From assembly GCF_006438825.1 (NCBI RefSeq), contig NZ_RCZP01000033.1, forward strand, positions 1 through 56,549: a stretch of DNA of 56,549 nt. Reading direction: 5' to 3'. Positions 9,993 through 18,649 of the stretch are shown here, piece after piece. The notes beneath the pieces are model-generated. The model did no database searches, was not told the DNA's origin, and saw only the letters and a program-made list of their open reading frames with translations. Numbering within the stretch: the stretch's first letter is position 1; every line of letters begins with the position of its first letter. Origin of the DNA: Muricoccus nepalensis. GTDB taxonomy: Bacteria; Pseudomonadota; Alphaproteobacteria; Acetobacterales; Acetobacteraceae. Made by a program: the position numbers and the translations under genes.

Positions 9993-11390
9993 CTAGCGGG
10001 CGGGCGTGCCGGGCTCGCCGAGGTCCCACCAGATCCCCGCGAAGGCGGCGAGGCCCTCGCGCAGGAGGGCGGGGATGACGTGCTCGTCCGGGCCGTGCTG
10101 CTTGCAGCCGTTGTAGGAGTGCGGGACCCAGACGAGGGGCGTGCCGAGCAGGTCCACGAAGACGTCGCCGGGCAGGCCGCCGGAGGCGTTGGGGGTGACC
10201 TGCACGCGGGTGCCGAGCGAGCGCTCCATGCTCGCCTTCGTCCAGAGCACCCAGGGGGCGTCGGGCGGGGTGCGGCTGGCGGGCATGCGGATGCCGGCGC
10301 GCTCGATCGAGACGGCCTGGAGCCCGCGGGCGTCGAGATGGGCGCGCAGCGCCGGCTCGAAGCGGAACGTGTCGCTGTCGCCGGTGTAGCGGATCTGGCA
10401 GGCGGCCCGGGCCTCGGGCGCGACGGCGTTCACGGGGGAGGCCGGGTTGCCGCAGGTCATGGCGAGGACGATGAAGGAGGCCCAGCCGTAGATCTTCTCG
10501 GCGGCGGTGAGGCCGGGCTCGCCCCAGCCCTCGTCGATCGTGGCCGCCCCCTCCCCGCCGCCCACCGGGCAGCCCTCCAGCGCCCGGCGGATGGCCGGGG
10601 GCACGGTCTCGCCGGGCAGCCAGTCGCGCACCTGGATGCGGCCGTGCTGGTCCGCGATGGCGGCGATGGCGTGGGCGAGGAGGATGGCGGGGTCGCGCGT
10701 CAGCCCGCCCCAGTGGCCGGAATGGACGCCGCCCTGGCGGAGCCGCACCACGAGGTCGAACATGAAGCTGCCGCGCGAGCCCGCGGCGATGGTCGGCAGG
10801 CCGGGCTCCACGCGCGGGCCGTCGGAGGCGATGAGGGCGTCGGCGGCGAGGAGGTCGCGTTGGCCCTCCACGAAGGCGCGCAGGCCCTTCGAGCCGAGCT
10901 CCTCGGACATCTCGAGCACGAGCTTCACGTTGGCGCCGAGGCGGCCGCCGCGCTCGGCGAGGACGGCCTCGAGGGCCGCGAGGTTGACGACGTGCTGGCC
11001 CTTGTTGTCGGCGGTGCCGCGCCCGTACCAGACCCCGTCGCGCTCGGTCAGCGTCCAGGGGTCGAGGCCGGGGGACCAGGCCTTCTCCAGGCCGAGGACC
11101 GTGTCGCCGTGGCCGTAGAGAAGGACCGTGGGGCGGGCGGGGTCCTCGAGGCGGGTGGCCGTCAGGATGGGGCCGCAGCCGGTCTCGGGGTTGGGGTGGA
11201 CCTCGGAGGTGAAGCCGAGCCGCGCGAGCCAGGGGCGGAGGCCCTCCTCGAGGTAGCGGCGGGACTCGGGCGCGGCGGCCGGGTCCTGCGAGGTGGAGGG
11301 GATGGCGACGAGGGCGGCCAGGCGGTCGCGGAAGGCGCCCCCGTCGAACTCGGCGGTCGCGCGGGCGATGGCGGCTTCGCGGCTTGGCAT
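9993..11390 (-). CDS. M20 family metallopeptidase (dipeptidase-like)
   Basis: A 465-residue M20 peptidase. Zinc ligands sit in LLYGHGDTV (His, Asp), GRGTADNKGQ (bridging Asp), the EMSEELGS pair of glutamates and the C-terminal His in WVPHSYNGCKQHGPDE. The lid (dimerisation) domain lies about residues 190-350. No signal peptide is visible, so it is likely cytoplasmic. The family hydrolyses dipeptides and related N-acyl amino acids; the carnosinase-like subgroup with GRGTADNKGQH fits best. The start at 11390 has GAGAGAG upstream on the minus strand. It is divergent from the acyltransferase gene with 123 bases between them. Confidence 0.9.
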   Translation of the reverse strand: MPSREAAIARATAEFDGGAFRDRLAALVAIPSTSQDPAAAPESRRYLEEGLRPWLARLGFTSEVHPNPETGCGPILTATRLEDPARPTVLLYGHGDTVLGLEKAWSPGLDPWTLTERDGVWYGRGTADNKGQHVVNLAALEAVLAERGGRLGANVKLVLEMSEELGSKGLRAFVEGQRDLLAADALIASDGPRVEPGLPTIAAGSRGSFMFDLVVRLRQGGVHSGHWGGLTRDPAILLAHAIAAIADQHGRIQVRDWLPGETVPPAIRRALEGCPVGGGEGAATIDEGWGEPGLTAAEKIYGWASFIVLAMTCGNPASPVNAVAPEARAACQIRYTGDSDTFRFEPALRAHLDARGLQAVSIERAGIRMPASRTPPDAPWVLWTKASMERSLGTRVQVTPNASGGLPGDVFVDLLGTPLVWVPHSYNGCKQHGPDEHVIPALLREGLAAFAGIWWDLGEPGTPAR

Positions 11391-11513
11391 GGGGCCCCTC
11401 TCTCTCGTGGCCCTGGCCTCATAGGGCGGATCGGGCGGCGGGGCGAGGCGGGCGGCCTCGACCGGGAGCGGCCGTTACCGTATGCGCTGGCTTCCCTCTT
11501 CCGGACCCCTGCC

Positions 11514-12311
11514 ATGCCGCAGCCTCTTCCCGGGCCCTGCCCGCCCGGGGCGCCCGCGGCCCCGGCGCGGCGCCGCGGGCCCCTCGCGCGGGGGATGAAG
11601 GCGGTGGGGAAGTCCCGGGCCCTGTCCCACGCCCTCTGGCACCTCATCGGCCTCTATCTTGGCCTCTGCCGGCGGACGGCGCGGTGGGAGCTGCACGGGA
11701 CGGCGGCGCTCGACGCCCTGGCCGCGGGGCGGGAAGGCTTCGTGCTGGCCTTCTGGCACGAGTGCCTGCCGGTGATGCCGCTCGCCTGGGCGCGGTTCTG
11801 GGAGGGGATGGGGCCGGGGGTGGCGCGCAAGCCCGGGCTGGTGCTCGTCTCGCGCAGCCGGGACGGGGCGCTGATCGCGAACGCGCTCGGCGGCTACGGG
11901 CTGACGGCGGTGGAGGGGAGCTCGTCCCGGGGCGGGCGCTCGGCCGGGATGAACCTCCTGCGCGGGGTGCGGGCGGGTGGGGTCGCGGTGGTGGTGCCGG
12001 ACGGGCCGCGCGGGCCGCGGCGGCGGGTCTCGGCCGGGGCGGTGCGGCTGGCCGTCATGGCGGGGGTGCCGGTGGTGCCCTGCGGGGCCTTCGCCGCGCC
12101 GTCGCGCCGGCTGGCCTCCTGGGACCGGATGATCTTTCCCCTGCCCTTCGCGCGCTGCGTGGCCGTGGTGGGCGCGCCCATCCCCGCGCGCGGCGAGGCG
12201 GAGGGCGCGGTCTCGGCGGCGCTCGGCGGCGCGCTGAACGCGGCGATGGAGGAGGCGGAGACGCGGGCGCGCGGGACGGCCAGGGCGGTGCCGGCGGTGC
12301 GAGGCCGCTGA
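11514..12311 (+). CDS. lysophospholipid acyltransferase family protein (DUF374)
   Basis: About 265 residues. The DUF374 acyltransferase pattern is present: FWHECLPVMP, where the His would be catalytic, VSRSRDGALIANAL, VEGSSSRGG and the diagnostic VVVPDGPRGPRRRV around residues 165-180. DUF374 proteins belong to the membrane-bound lysophospholipid/lipid A acyltransferase superfamily and are thought to act on the cytoplasmic side of the inner membrane on lipid A precursors or phospholipids. The ATG at 11514 follows no clear ribosome site; the in-frame ATG at 11595 (MKAVGKSRALSH), preceded by GCGGGGG, is an equally good start and would remove a low-complexity Pro-rich leader of 27 residues. Confidence 0.82.
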   Translation: MPQPLPGPCPPGAPAAPARRRGPLARGMKAVGKSRALSHALWHLIGLYLGLCRRTARWELHGTAALDALAAGREGFVLAFWHECLPVMPLAWARFWEGMGPGVARKPGLVLVSRSRDGALIANALGGYGLTAVEGSSSRGGRSAGMNLLRGVRAGGVAVVVPDGPRGPRRRVSAGAVRLAVMAGVPVVPCGAFAAPSRRLASWDRMIFPLPFARCVAVVGAPIPARGEAEGAVSAALGGALNAAMEEAETRARGTARAVPAVRGR

Positions 12312-12336
12312 AGCGGGAGCGGCGGCCGGGCGCGGC

Positions 12337-12675
12337 TCAGCGCGTGCGGGCGGGACCCGAGGTGCCGCCGCGCGAGCCCGCGACGGAGCCGCCCAGCAGC
12401 GCGCCGGCGAGAGCGGGCAGGAGCACGCCGACGACGGGGCCGGCGAGGCCCATGCCGGTGTCGGGCAGCATCACGGGCTGGCCGGTGCGGGAGGGCGGGA
12501 TGGAGACGCCGCTGCTGGCCGGGCGGGCGGCGAGGCGGGGGGCGCTGCGGGGCGGGATGATCACCGCGCCCTCGGCCGGGACGACGACGCTGCGGAGCTG
12601 CGCCGCGGCGGGCTGGATGGCGGCGACGAGGGCCAGGGCGGCGAGAAGGACGGCAAGGGCGGGCCGCGGCGGCAT
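12337..12675 (-). CDS. small exported protein with C-terminal glycine-rich membrane segment
   Basis: A 112-residue protein with no family I recognise. Residues 1-26 form a signal peptide (hydrophobic ALAVLLAALALVAAIQPAAA). A Pro/Ser/Arg-rich middle follows, and then LAGPVVGVLLPALAGALLGGSVAG (about 77-100), a small-residue hydrophobic stretch that could span a membrane. The ATG at 12675 is well placed after AGGAG (minus strand), seven bases upstream, so the longer frame extending upstream is not used. It faces the acyltransferase gene tail to tail with a gap of 25 bases. Function unknown. Confidence 0.65.
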   Translation of the reverse strand: MPPRPALAVLLAALALVAAIQPAAAQLRSVVVPAEGAVIIPPRSAPRLAARPASSGVSIPPSRTGQPVMLPDTGMGLAGPVVGVLLPALAGALLGGSVAGSRGGTSGPARTR

Positions 12676-12775
12676 GCTGTCTCCTCGCGCCGGGGCGCGG
12701 CAGGGGTTTTTGCGCGCGGGGCGCAACAGGACGGGTTGGTGGCGGGACGACTCCCGTCCACAACCCTTCGTTGCG

Positions 12776-12806
12776 ATACTGTGCTGTTCCACCCCCGTCC
12801 TGTCAA
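12776..12806 (-). promoter_or_regulatory. possible promoter of the small exported protein gene
   Basis: On the minus strand TTGACA (12806-12801) precedes CAGTAT (12781-12776) with a 19-base spacer, longer than ideal. The stretch 12715-12806 is clearly less GC-rich than its surroundings, and a 7-bp inverted repeat (GGACGGG at 12729-12735, CCCGTCC at 12753-12759) lies in the predicted leader. The -35 is convincing, the -10 is not. Confidence 0.35.
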
Positions 12807-12818
12807 GGCGCTCCGGGC

Positions 12819-13973
12819 CTAGCGGCGGCCGAGGAGGTGGCGGGCGACGATGACGCGCATGATCTCGTTCGTGCCCTCGAGGATGCGGTGGACGCGGAGG
12901 TCGCGGACGAGCTTCTCCACGCCGTAGTCGTGCAGGTAGCCGTAGCCGCCGAGGAGCTGGAGGGCCTCGTCGGCCACGCGGTGGCCGGTGTCGGTCGCGA
13001 AGCGCTTGGCCATGGCGCAGAAGGGGCCGGCGTCGGGGGCCTTGCCGTCGAGCTTCGAGCAGGCGCGCCAGAGGAGGGAGCGGGCGGCCTCGAGCTCCGT
13101 CGCCATGTCGGCGAGGCGGAACTGGGTGGCCTGGAAGTCGGACACGGCCTTGCCGAAGGCGCGGCGCTCGCGCGTGTAGTCGAGGGCGATGTCGAGCGCG
13201 CGCTGGGCGCCGCCGAGGGAGCAGGCGGCGATGTTCAGGCGGCCGCCGTCGAGGCCGGCCATGGCCATGCGGAAGCCCTGGCCCTCCTCGCCCAGCAGGG
13301 CCTCGGCGCGGACGCGGGCGTCCTGGAAGGCCATGGTGCGGGTGGGCTGGGCGTTCCAGCCCATCTTCTTCTCGTTTGCGCCGAAGGAGAGGCCGGGGGT
13401 TTCCTTCGGGACCAGCAGGGCGGAGACGCCGTCCGGCCCCTCCCCGCCCGTGCGGGCCATGGTGAGGTAGAGGTCCGAGCTGCCGGCGCCGGAGATGAAG
13501 GCCTTGGAGCCGTTCAGCACGTAGCCCTCGTTGTCGCGGGCGGCGCGGGTGCGGAGCGCCGCGGCGTCGCTGCCCGATCCCGGCTCGGTCAGGCAGTAGG
13601 AGGCGAGGCGCTCCATGGTAACGAGGCTCGGCAGGTGCTCGGCGCGCTGGGCCTCGCTGCCCCAGCGGTCGATCATCCAGGCGACCATGTTGTGGATGGA
13701 GAGGAAGGCCGAGGTGGTGGGGCAGCCGGTGGCCAGCGCCTCGAAGACGACGGCGGCGTCGAGGCGGGTGAGGCCGGCGCCGCCCGATTCCTCGCGGACG
13801 TAGAGGGCGGCCATGCCGAGGGCGGCGGCCTGGCGCATCTCCTCGACGGGGAAGTGGCGCTCGGCGTCCCAGTCGAGCGCTTTCGGGGCCAGGACGTCGC
13901 GGGCGAAGTCCTGGGCGACCTCGCGGAGCGCGCGGGTGTCCTCGGGGAGGTCGAAGGCGCTATCCAGGGGCAT
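12819..13973 (-). CDS. acyl-CoA dehydrogenase (isobutyryl-CoA dehydrogenase-like)
   Basis: A 384-residue FAD-dependent acyl-CoA dehydrogenase. It shows the FAD/substrate motif YCLTEPGSGSDAAAL (about residues 125-140), the middle beta-domain with GSKAFISGAG, the RRAFGK segment, LLGGYGYLHDYGVEKLVRD and the C-terminal RILEGTNEIMR, whose Glu is the expected catalytic base as in the short/branched-chain group. It oxidises acyl-CoA to enoyl-CoA and passes electrons to ETF. Resemblance to the valine-pathway isobutyryl-CoA enzyme (ACAD8) is my best guess. The start at 13973 overlaps, on the opposite strand, the start codon of the next gene. Confidence 0.88.
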   Translation of the reverse strand: MPLDSAFDLPEDTRALREVAQDFARDVLAPKALDWDAERHFPVEEMRQAAALGMAALYVREESGGAGLTRLDAAVVFEALATGCPTTSAFLSIHNMVAWMIDRWGSEAQRAEHLPSLVTMERLASYCLTEPGSGSDAAALRTRAARDNEGYVLNGSKAFISGAGSSDLYLTMARTGGEGPDGVSALLVPKETPGLSFGANEKKMGWNAQPTRTMAFQDARVRAEALLGEEGQGFRMAMAGLDGGRLNIAACSLGGAQRALDIALDYTRERRAFGKAVSDFQATQFRLADMATELEAARSLLWRACSKLDGKAPDAGPFCAMAKRFATDTGHRVADEALQLLGGYGYLHDYGVEKLVRDLRVHRILEGTNEIMRVIVARHLLGRR

Positions 13974-14583
13974 GACCGTGCTCTCTCGTTTTTCGTATTG
14001 GCGCGCCGCCGGGCCGCGGCGTCCAGCCCTGCTTCTCGCCCTCTCGCTGCTGGCCGCCGGCCCCGCGCGGGCGGCCTCGCCGCTGACGGAGGAGACGGCG
14101 GCGGCCATGGGCAGCTTCATGCAGGTCTGCGCGGCGGTGCTGACCGGCGGCGACAGCCTGGCGGCGGCGCGGGAGTCCGGCTTCGCCGAGGTGCCGGCCG
14201 AGCGCGCGCGGGCGATGCTGCGGGGCGGGCGGGGCCGGGTGCTGGTGGCGGAGGGCGCGGCGCTGGGGGCGATCGTGCTCATCCTGTCGGACCGGCCGGC
14301 GGGCTGCACCATGCGGCTGCAGCGAATGGACGTGGAGACGGCCGAGCCGCTCTTCGTGCGGCTGGCCGAGCGGGTGGCACGGCCGGGGCTGACGGTGACG
14401 CGCGCCTTCGACGGCACCGTGCCCGTGCCCAACGCGGCGCCGGCGCGACAGATCAGCTACCGCATCTCCCCGAGTGCCGGGGCGGCGTCCGACTTCGCGC
14501 TCGCCTTCACGGGGAACGCCGACCCGGCGGCGGGGACGCAGGGGGTCTTCACCTTCGGGACGCTCGCGCCGCGCCGTCCCTGA
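13972..14583 (+). CDS. secreted protein of unknown function
   Basis: About 203 residues with a signal peptide (hydrophobic ALLLALSLLAAGPARAAS, cleavage near residue 35). The mature part (LTEETAAAMGSFMQVCAAVLTGGDSL...) contains two cysteines (in QVCAA and GCTMRL) that may pair; I do not recognise a family. An ATG at 13972 shares bases with the start codon of the divergent acyl-CoA dehydrogenase. The GTG at 13978 is a better start by spacing, since AGGGG lies eight bases upstream. It converges on the indolepyruvate oxidoreductase gene with an eight-base gap. Function unknown. Confidence 0.62.
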   Translation: MTVLSRFSYWRAAGPRRPALLLALSLLAAGPARAASPLTEETAAAMGSFMQVCAAVLTGGDSLAAARESGFAEVPAERARAMLRGGRGRVLVAEGAALGAIVLILSDRPAGCTMRLQRMDVETAEPLFVRLAERVARPGLTVTRAFDGTVPVPNAAPARQISYRISPSAGAASDFALAFTGNADPAAGTQGVFTFGTLAPRRP

Positions 14584-14591
14584 CGGCCCCG

Positions 14592-17500
14592 TCACTCCGC
14601 GGCCATGGCGGGGACGGTGGCGTCCAGCCGGGCGGCGATGGCGGCGAGGCGCGGGCGGGTGCGCTCGATGTTGCGGTCCTTCACCGGGCCGAAGCCGCGG
14701 ATGGCGCCCCAGGCCTCCACCCATTCCTGGATGACCGGCAGGGTTGTGGCGTCGAGGCGGGGGAGCAGGGCCTCGAGACCCGTGCGGAACTCGGCGATCA
14801 GGGCGCGCTCCGTCCGGCGCTCGGCGGTGCGGGCGAAGGGGTCGAGGGCGGTGCCGCGCAGCACCTTGCCGTGGCGCAGCAGGCCCATGGCGCGGAGCAT
14901 CCAGGGGCCGAAGGCGCGCTTGGCGGGGCGGCCCGTCTCGGGGTCGACCGGGGAGAGGAAGGGCGGCGCGAGGTGGAGGACCGCGCGCGTCGTGCCGGTG
15001 AAGCCGGCGCGGAGGCTTGCCTGCCAGGCGGGGTCGGCGTGGAGGCGGGCGACCTCGTACTCGTCCTTGTAGGCCATGAGGTGGTGGAGCTGGACGGCGA
15101 CGGCGCGGGCCAGGGCCTCGTCGGCGCCGGGGACCGCGCGGACGCGGGCGACGACGCCGGCGTAGTCCCGCGCGTAGGCGGCGTTCTGGTAGGCCGTGAG
15201 GTCGGCGGTGCGGCGGGCGATCAGGGCGTCCAGCGTCTCGGGCGCGCGGGGGGCGGCGGGGGCCTCCAGCGCCGCGGCGCGGCCGAGGGCGAAGGCGCGG
15301 CGGTTCTTCTCCACGGCCGTGCCGTTGAGTTCCAGCGCGCGGTCGATGGCCGCGAGCGTCAGCGGCAAGAGGCCGCGCTGGTAGGCGGTGCCGAGGAGGA
15401 AGACGTTGAGGAAGATGGCGTCGCCGAGCGCCTCCTCGACGCGGTGCGAGGCCGGGATGGCCAGGAGGTCGCGGGAGGCGGCGCGGAGGTTGTCGAGCAC
15501 GGCGGCGGCGTCGGCGCGCGGCGTGCCCAGCAGGAAGCCGGCGGTGGCGGCGAGCTCGGCGTTGACCACCGCGGCCGTGCGCTCCGCGGAGAGGAGCGGG
15601 CGGACGGAGGCGCCGTGGGCGCCGATGGCGTCGGCGGCGATCAGCAGGTCCGCCTGGCCGGCGCCGATGCGGGGGCCGGCGAGGGTCTCGGCGGCCGCGC
15701 CCTCGGCGCCGATGCGGAGCTGGGCCTGCACGCCGCCGCCCTTCTGGGCGAGGCCGAGCTGGTCCATCGTGCGCACGGGGCGGCCGTCGATGTGGGCGGC
15801 CATGGCGAGGATGGCCGAGAGCGCGGTGACGCCCTGGCCGCCGATGCCCGCGAGGACGATGTTCCAGGCCTCGCCGCGGAGCGCGGGCGGGGCGGGGTCG
15901 GGAAGGTCCGCGGGGGCGGCCGCGGCTTCGGGATGGGCCGCGACTTCCGCGCCCTCGAGGGTCACGAAGGACGGACAGAAACCCTTCAGGCAGGAGAAGT
16001 CCTGGTTGCAGGCGCTCTGGTCGATGGCGCGCTTCTGGCCGAACTCGGTCTCGACCGGCTGCACCGCGAGGCAGTTGGACTGCACGCCGCAGTCGCCGCA
16101 ATCCTCGCAGACGCGGGGGTTGATGACGACGCGCTTGCCGGCGGCGGGCGCGGTGCCGCGCTTGCGGTGGCGGCGGCGCTCGGTGGCGCATTCCTGGTCG
16201 TAGATGAGGACCGTGACGCCCTCGGTCTCGCGCAGCTCCTTCTGCACGGCGTCGAGGCGGTCGCGGTGGTGGAAGGCGACGCCGCGGGGCATGAGCGGGT
16301 CGCCCTGGTGGCGCTCGGGATCGTCGGAGACGACGACGACGCGGGCGGCGCCCTCCGCGGCCATCTGGGCGGCGATGCGGGGGACCGTCATCTCGGCCTC
16401 GGGCGTCTGGCCGCCGGTCATGGCGACGGCGCCGTTCACCAGCACCTTGAAGGTGATGTTCGCCTTGGCCGCGATGGCCGCGCGGATGGCGAGGCTGCCG
16501 GAGTGGGAATAGGTGCCGTCGCCGAGGTTGGCGAAGACGTGGCGCGTGTTCACGAAGGCCATCTGGCCGAGCCAGGGGGTCCCCTCCCCGCCCATCTGGG
16601 TAAAGACCTCGGTGTTCCGGTCCATCCAGGTCGCCATGTAGTGGCAGCCGATGCCGGCCATGGCGCGCGAGCCCTCCGGCACCTTGGTGGAGGTGCTGTG
16701 GGGGCAGCCCGGGCAGAACCAGGGCTGGCGCAGCGCCACGGGGTCGGTGGCGGCGCGGGCCAGGGCGTCCAGCGCCGCGAGGCGGGCGGCCATGGTGTCG
16801 GGGCGGCCCTCGCGCGGGAGGCGGGCGTCGAGCGCGCGGGCGACGGCGGCGGCGTCGAGCTCCGTCAGCTCGGAGAGGAGGGGCCGGCCGTCCGCGTCGC
16901 GCTTGCCGGTGATGCGGGGGGCGCCGGGCGTGCCGTAGAGGGCGTCGCGGAGCTGGGCCTCGAGGAAGGAGCGGCGGTCCTCGACGACGAGGACCTCCTC
17001 CAAGCCGTTGGCGAAGGCGCGGGCGGCCTCCGCGTCGAGCGGCCAGGCGAGGCCGACCTTCCAGATGCGGAGGCCGAGCAGGCGCGCGGCGGTGTCGTCG
17101 ATGCCGAGGTCGAGCATCGCCTGGCGCAGCGTCGCGTAGGCCTTGCCGCGGGCGGCGATGCCGAAGCGGGGGCGGGGCGCGTTCAGCACCACGCGGTCGA
17201 GGCCGTTGGCGCGGGCGAAGGCGATGGCGGCGGGCAGGCGCGTGAGGCGGAGGCGACGCTCCTGGGCCAGCACCACGTCGCGGAGGCGGATGTGGCGGCC
17301 GTCCTCGCCCTCGAAGTCGCCCTCGGGGATGACCGGGGCCCAGGCGGGGTCGATGCGGAAGGTGGCGCTGGCGTCCATGGTGTCGGCCACGCACTTCATG
17401 GCGGCCCAGGTGCCGGCGAAGCGGGAGAGGGCGAGGCCCTTGAGGCCGAACTCCAGGACTTCCCCGACGCCGGAGGGGTCGAGGAAGGGGATCTCGAGGT

Positions 17501-18002
17501 CCATGAAGGCGTGGTCGGAGGCGTTGGCGACCGTGGAGGACTTCGCCGAGGGGTCGTCGCCGGCGAGCGCCAGCACGCCGCCGAGCGGGGCGCTGCCGGC
17601 CATGTTGGCGTGGCGGAGCGCGTCGCCGCTGCGGTCCACGCCCGGGCCCTTGCCGTACCAGATGGAGAAGACGCCGGCCTTGGTGCCGTCGTTGAAGAGG
17701 TTCGCCTGCTGGCTGCCCCAGGCGGCGGTCGCGGCCAGGTCCTCGTTCAGGCCGGGCTGGAAGACGATGCCGGCCTCCAGCAGGCGCTTCGCCTCGCGGT
17801 GGAGCTCCTTGTCGTAGGTGCCGAGCGGGCTGCCGCGGTAGCCCGTGACGAAGCCCGCGGTGTCGTGGCCGGCCGCGAGGTCGAGGGCGCGCTGGGCGAG
17901 CGGCAGGCGGACCAGGGCCTGGATGCCCGTCATCAGGACGGGGTCGGCGCCGGACTCCCAGCGGTCCTCCAGCTTCACGGTCGCGCGTTGGATGCTTCCC
18001 AC
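14592..18002 (-). CDS. fused indolepyruvate ferredoxin oxidoreductase (IorAB-like 2-oxoacid oxidoreductase)
   Basis: A 1,136-residue single-chain enzyme of the proteobacterial fused type. Order: N-terminal pyruvate-ferredoxin-oxidoreductase-like domain, ThDP-binding domain with GDGTYSHSG and a downstream Asn (around 480-530), a cysteine cluster (CEDCGDCGVQSNC and later CNQDFSCLKGFC, about 625-685) for Fe-S binding, the gamma domain beginning VLAGIGGQGVTALSA, and a C-terminal DUF6537-like domain. Such enzymes decarboxylate aryl pyruvates from aromatic amino acids to acyl-CoA with reduced ferredoxin. The start is GTG at 18002 with a strong AAAGGAG site seven bases upstream. It is divergent from an Lrp/AsnC regulator, its likely controller. 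Confidence 0.92.
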   Translation of the reverse strand: MGSIQRATVKLEDRWESGADPVLMTGIQALVRLPLAQRALDLAAGHDTAGFVTGYRGSPLGTYDKELHREAKRLLEAGIVFQPGLNEDLAATAAWGSQQANLFNDGTKAGVFSIWYGKGPGVDRSGDALRHANMAGSAPLGGVLALAGDDPSAKSSTVANASDHAFMDLEIPFLDPSGVGEVLEFGLKGLALSRFAGTWAAMKCVADTMDASATFRIDPAWAPVIPEGDFEGEDGRHIRLRDVVLAQERRLRLTRLPAAIAFARANGLDRVVLNAPRPRFGIAARGKAYATLRQAMLDLGIDDTAARLLGLRIWKVGLAWPLDAEAARAFANGLEEVLVVEDRRSFLEAQLRDALYGTPGAPRITGKRDADGRPLLSELTELDAAAVARALDARLPREGRPDTMAARLAALDALARAATDPVALRQPWFCPGCPHSTSTKVPEGSRAMAGIGCHYMATWMDRNTEVFTQMGGEGTPWLGQMAFVNTRHVFANLGDGTYSHSGSLAIRAAIAAKANITFKVLVNGAVAMTGGQTPEAEMTVPRIAAQMAAEGAARVVVVSDDPERHQGDPLMPRGVAFHHRDRLDAVQKELRETEGVTVLIYDQECATERRRHRKRGTAPAAGKRVVINPRVCEDCGDCGVQSNCLAVQPVETEFGQKRAIDQSACNQDFSCLKGFCPSFVTLEGAEVAAHPEAAAAPADLPDPAPPALRGEAWNIVLAGIGGQGVTALSAILAMAAHIDGRPVRTMDQLGLAQKGGGVQAQLRIGAEGAAAETLAGPRIGAGQADLLIAADAIGAHGASVRPLLSAERTAAVVNAELAATAGFLLGTPRADAAAVLDNLRAASRDLLAIPASHRVEEALGDAIFLNVFLLGTAYQRGLLPLTLAAIDRALELNGTAVEKNRRAFALGRAAALEAPAAPRAPETLDALIARRTADLTAYQNAAYARDYAGVVARVRAVPGADEALARAVAVQLHHLMAYKDEYEVARLHADPAWQASLRAGFTGTTRAVLHLAPPFLSPVDPETGRPAKRAFGPWMLRAMGLLRHGKVLRGTALDPFARTAERRTERALIAEFRTGLEALLPRLDATTLPVIQEWVEAWGAIRGFGPVKDRNIERTRPRLAAIAARLDATVPAMAAE

Positions 18003-18045
18003 GGACGGCTCCTTTCCGGCGCTCGTTCTCTGCCCCCTGATATGG

Positions 18046-18081
18046 GGGAGAATGCGCCGGAAGTCCCGGCGGTTTTCTCCC
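18046..18081. promoter_or_regulatory. interrupted dyad, candidate Lrp/AsnC operator
   Basis: GGGAGAA (18046-18052), CGCCGG (18055-18060), CCGGCG (18066-18071) and TTCTCCC (18075-18081) form a two-part inverted repeat centred near 18063, in the 136-base gap between the oxidoreductase and the Lrp/AsnC regulator. Thirteen bases per arm match. Divergently transcribed Lrp-type regulators commonly bind such a shared region to control themselves and the neighbour. GATAT within TGATATGGGG at its left edge could be part of a -10 box. Confidence 0.5.
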
Positions 18082-18138
18082 GTTTTGTGTTGTGCGGCGC
18101 CGAAGAAACGGAAGAAGCTTCTGCGAAAGGGAGGAATC

Positions 18139-18639
18139 ATGGACACAGCGGATCGGCGCGCCCCCGACACCCCGGAGAAGCGCGCCCTGGACGCGACGGA
18201 CCGCCGCATCCTGCGGGCGCTGGCACGGCGGGGGCGGCTGTCGAACGCGGAGCTGGCGGAGGAGGTGGGGCTCTCGCCCTCCCCCTGCTGGACGCGGGTG
18301 CGGCGGCTGGAGGCGGCGGGGGTCATCAAGGGCTACGCGGCCCTGCTCGACCAAGCGGCGCTGGGGATGCCGGACACGGTGTTCCTGGAGGTGATGATGG
18401 AGAAGCACGACGAGGCCGCGCTGCGGCGCTTCGAGGACGCGGTGAACGCCATTCCCGAGATCCTGGAGTGCCACCTCGTGACCGGGGAGTACGACTACAT
18501 CATCAAGGCCGCGGTGAACGGCACGGCGGGCTACGAGAGCCTGCTGCGGGAGAAGGTCTACCGGCTGCCGGGCGTGCGGCACACGCGGAGCGCCTTCACG
18601 CTGCGCTGCCTGAAGCGGGAGATCTCGGCGGTGGTGTGA
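18139..18639 (+). CDS. Lrp/AsnC family transcriptional regulator
   Basis: A 166-residue regulator. The N-terminal AsnC-type helix-turn-helix is LDATDRRILRALARRGRLSN followed by AELAEEVGLSPSPCWTRVRR (about 17-58); the C-terminal RAM ligand-binding domain follows (VFLEVMMEKHDEAALRRFED, ECHLVTGEYDYIIKA with the conserved GEYDY). Such proteins form dimers or octamers and sense amino acids. The ATG at 18139 has an excellent AAGGGAGG site. Its position divergent to the indolepyruvate oxidoreductase, with a dyad between them, suggests it senses an aromatic amino acid and controls that gene; this is inference. Confidence 0.93.
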   Translation: MDTADRRAPDTPEKRALDATDRRILRALARRGRLSNAELAEEVGLSPSPCWTRVRRLEAAGVIKGYAALLDQAALGMPDTVFLEVMMEKHDEAALRRFEDAVNAIPEILECHLVTGEYDYIIKAAVNGTAGYESLLREKVYRLPGVRHTRSAFTLRCLKREISAVV

Positions 18640-18649
18640 GGGCGGGCGC

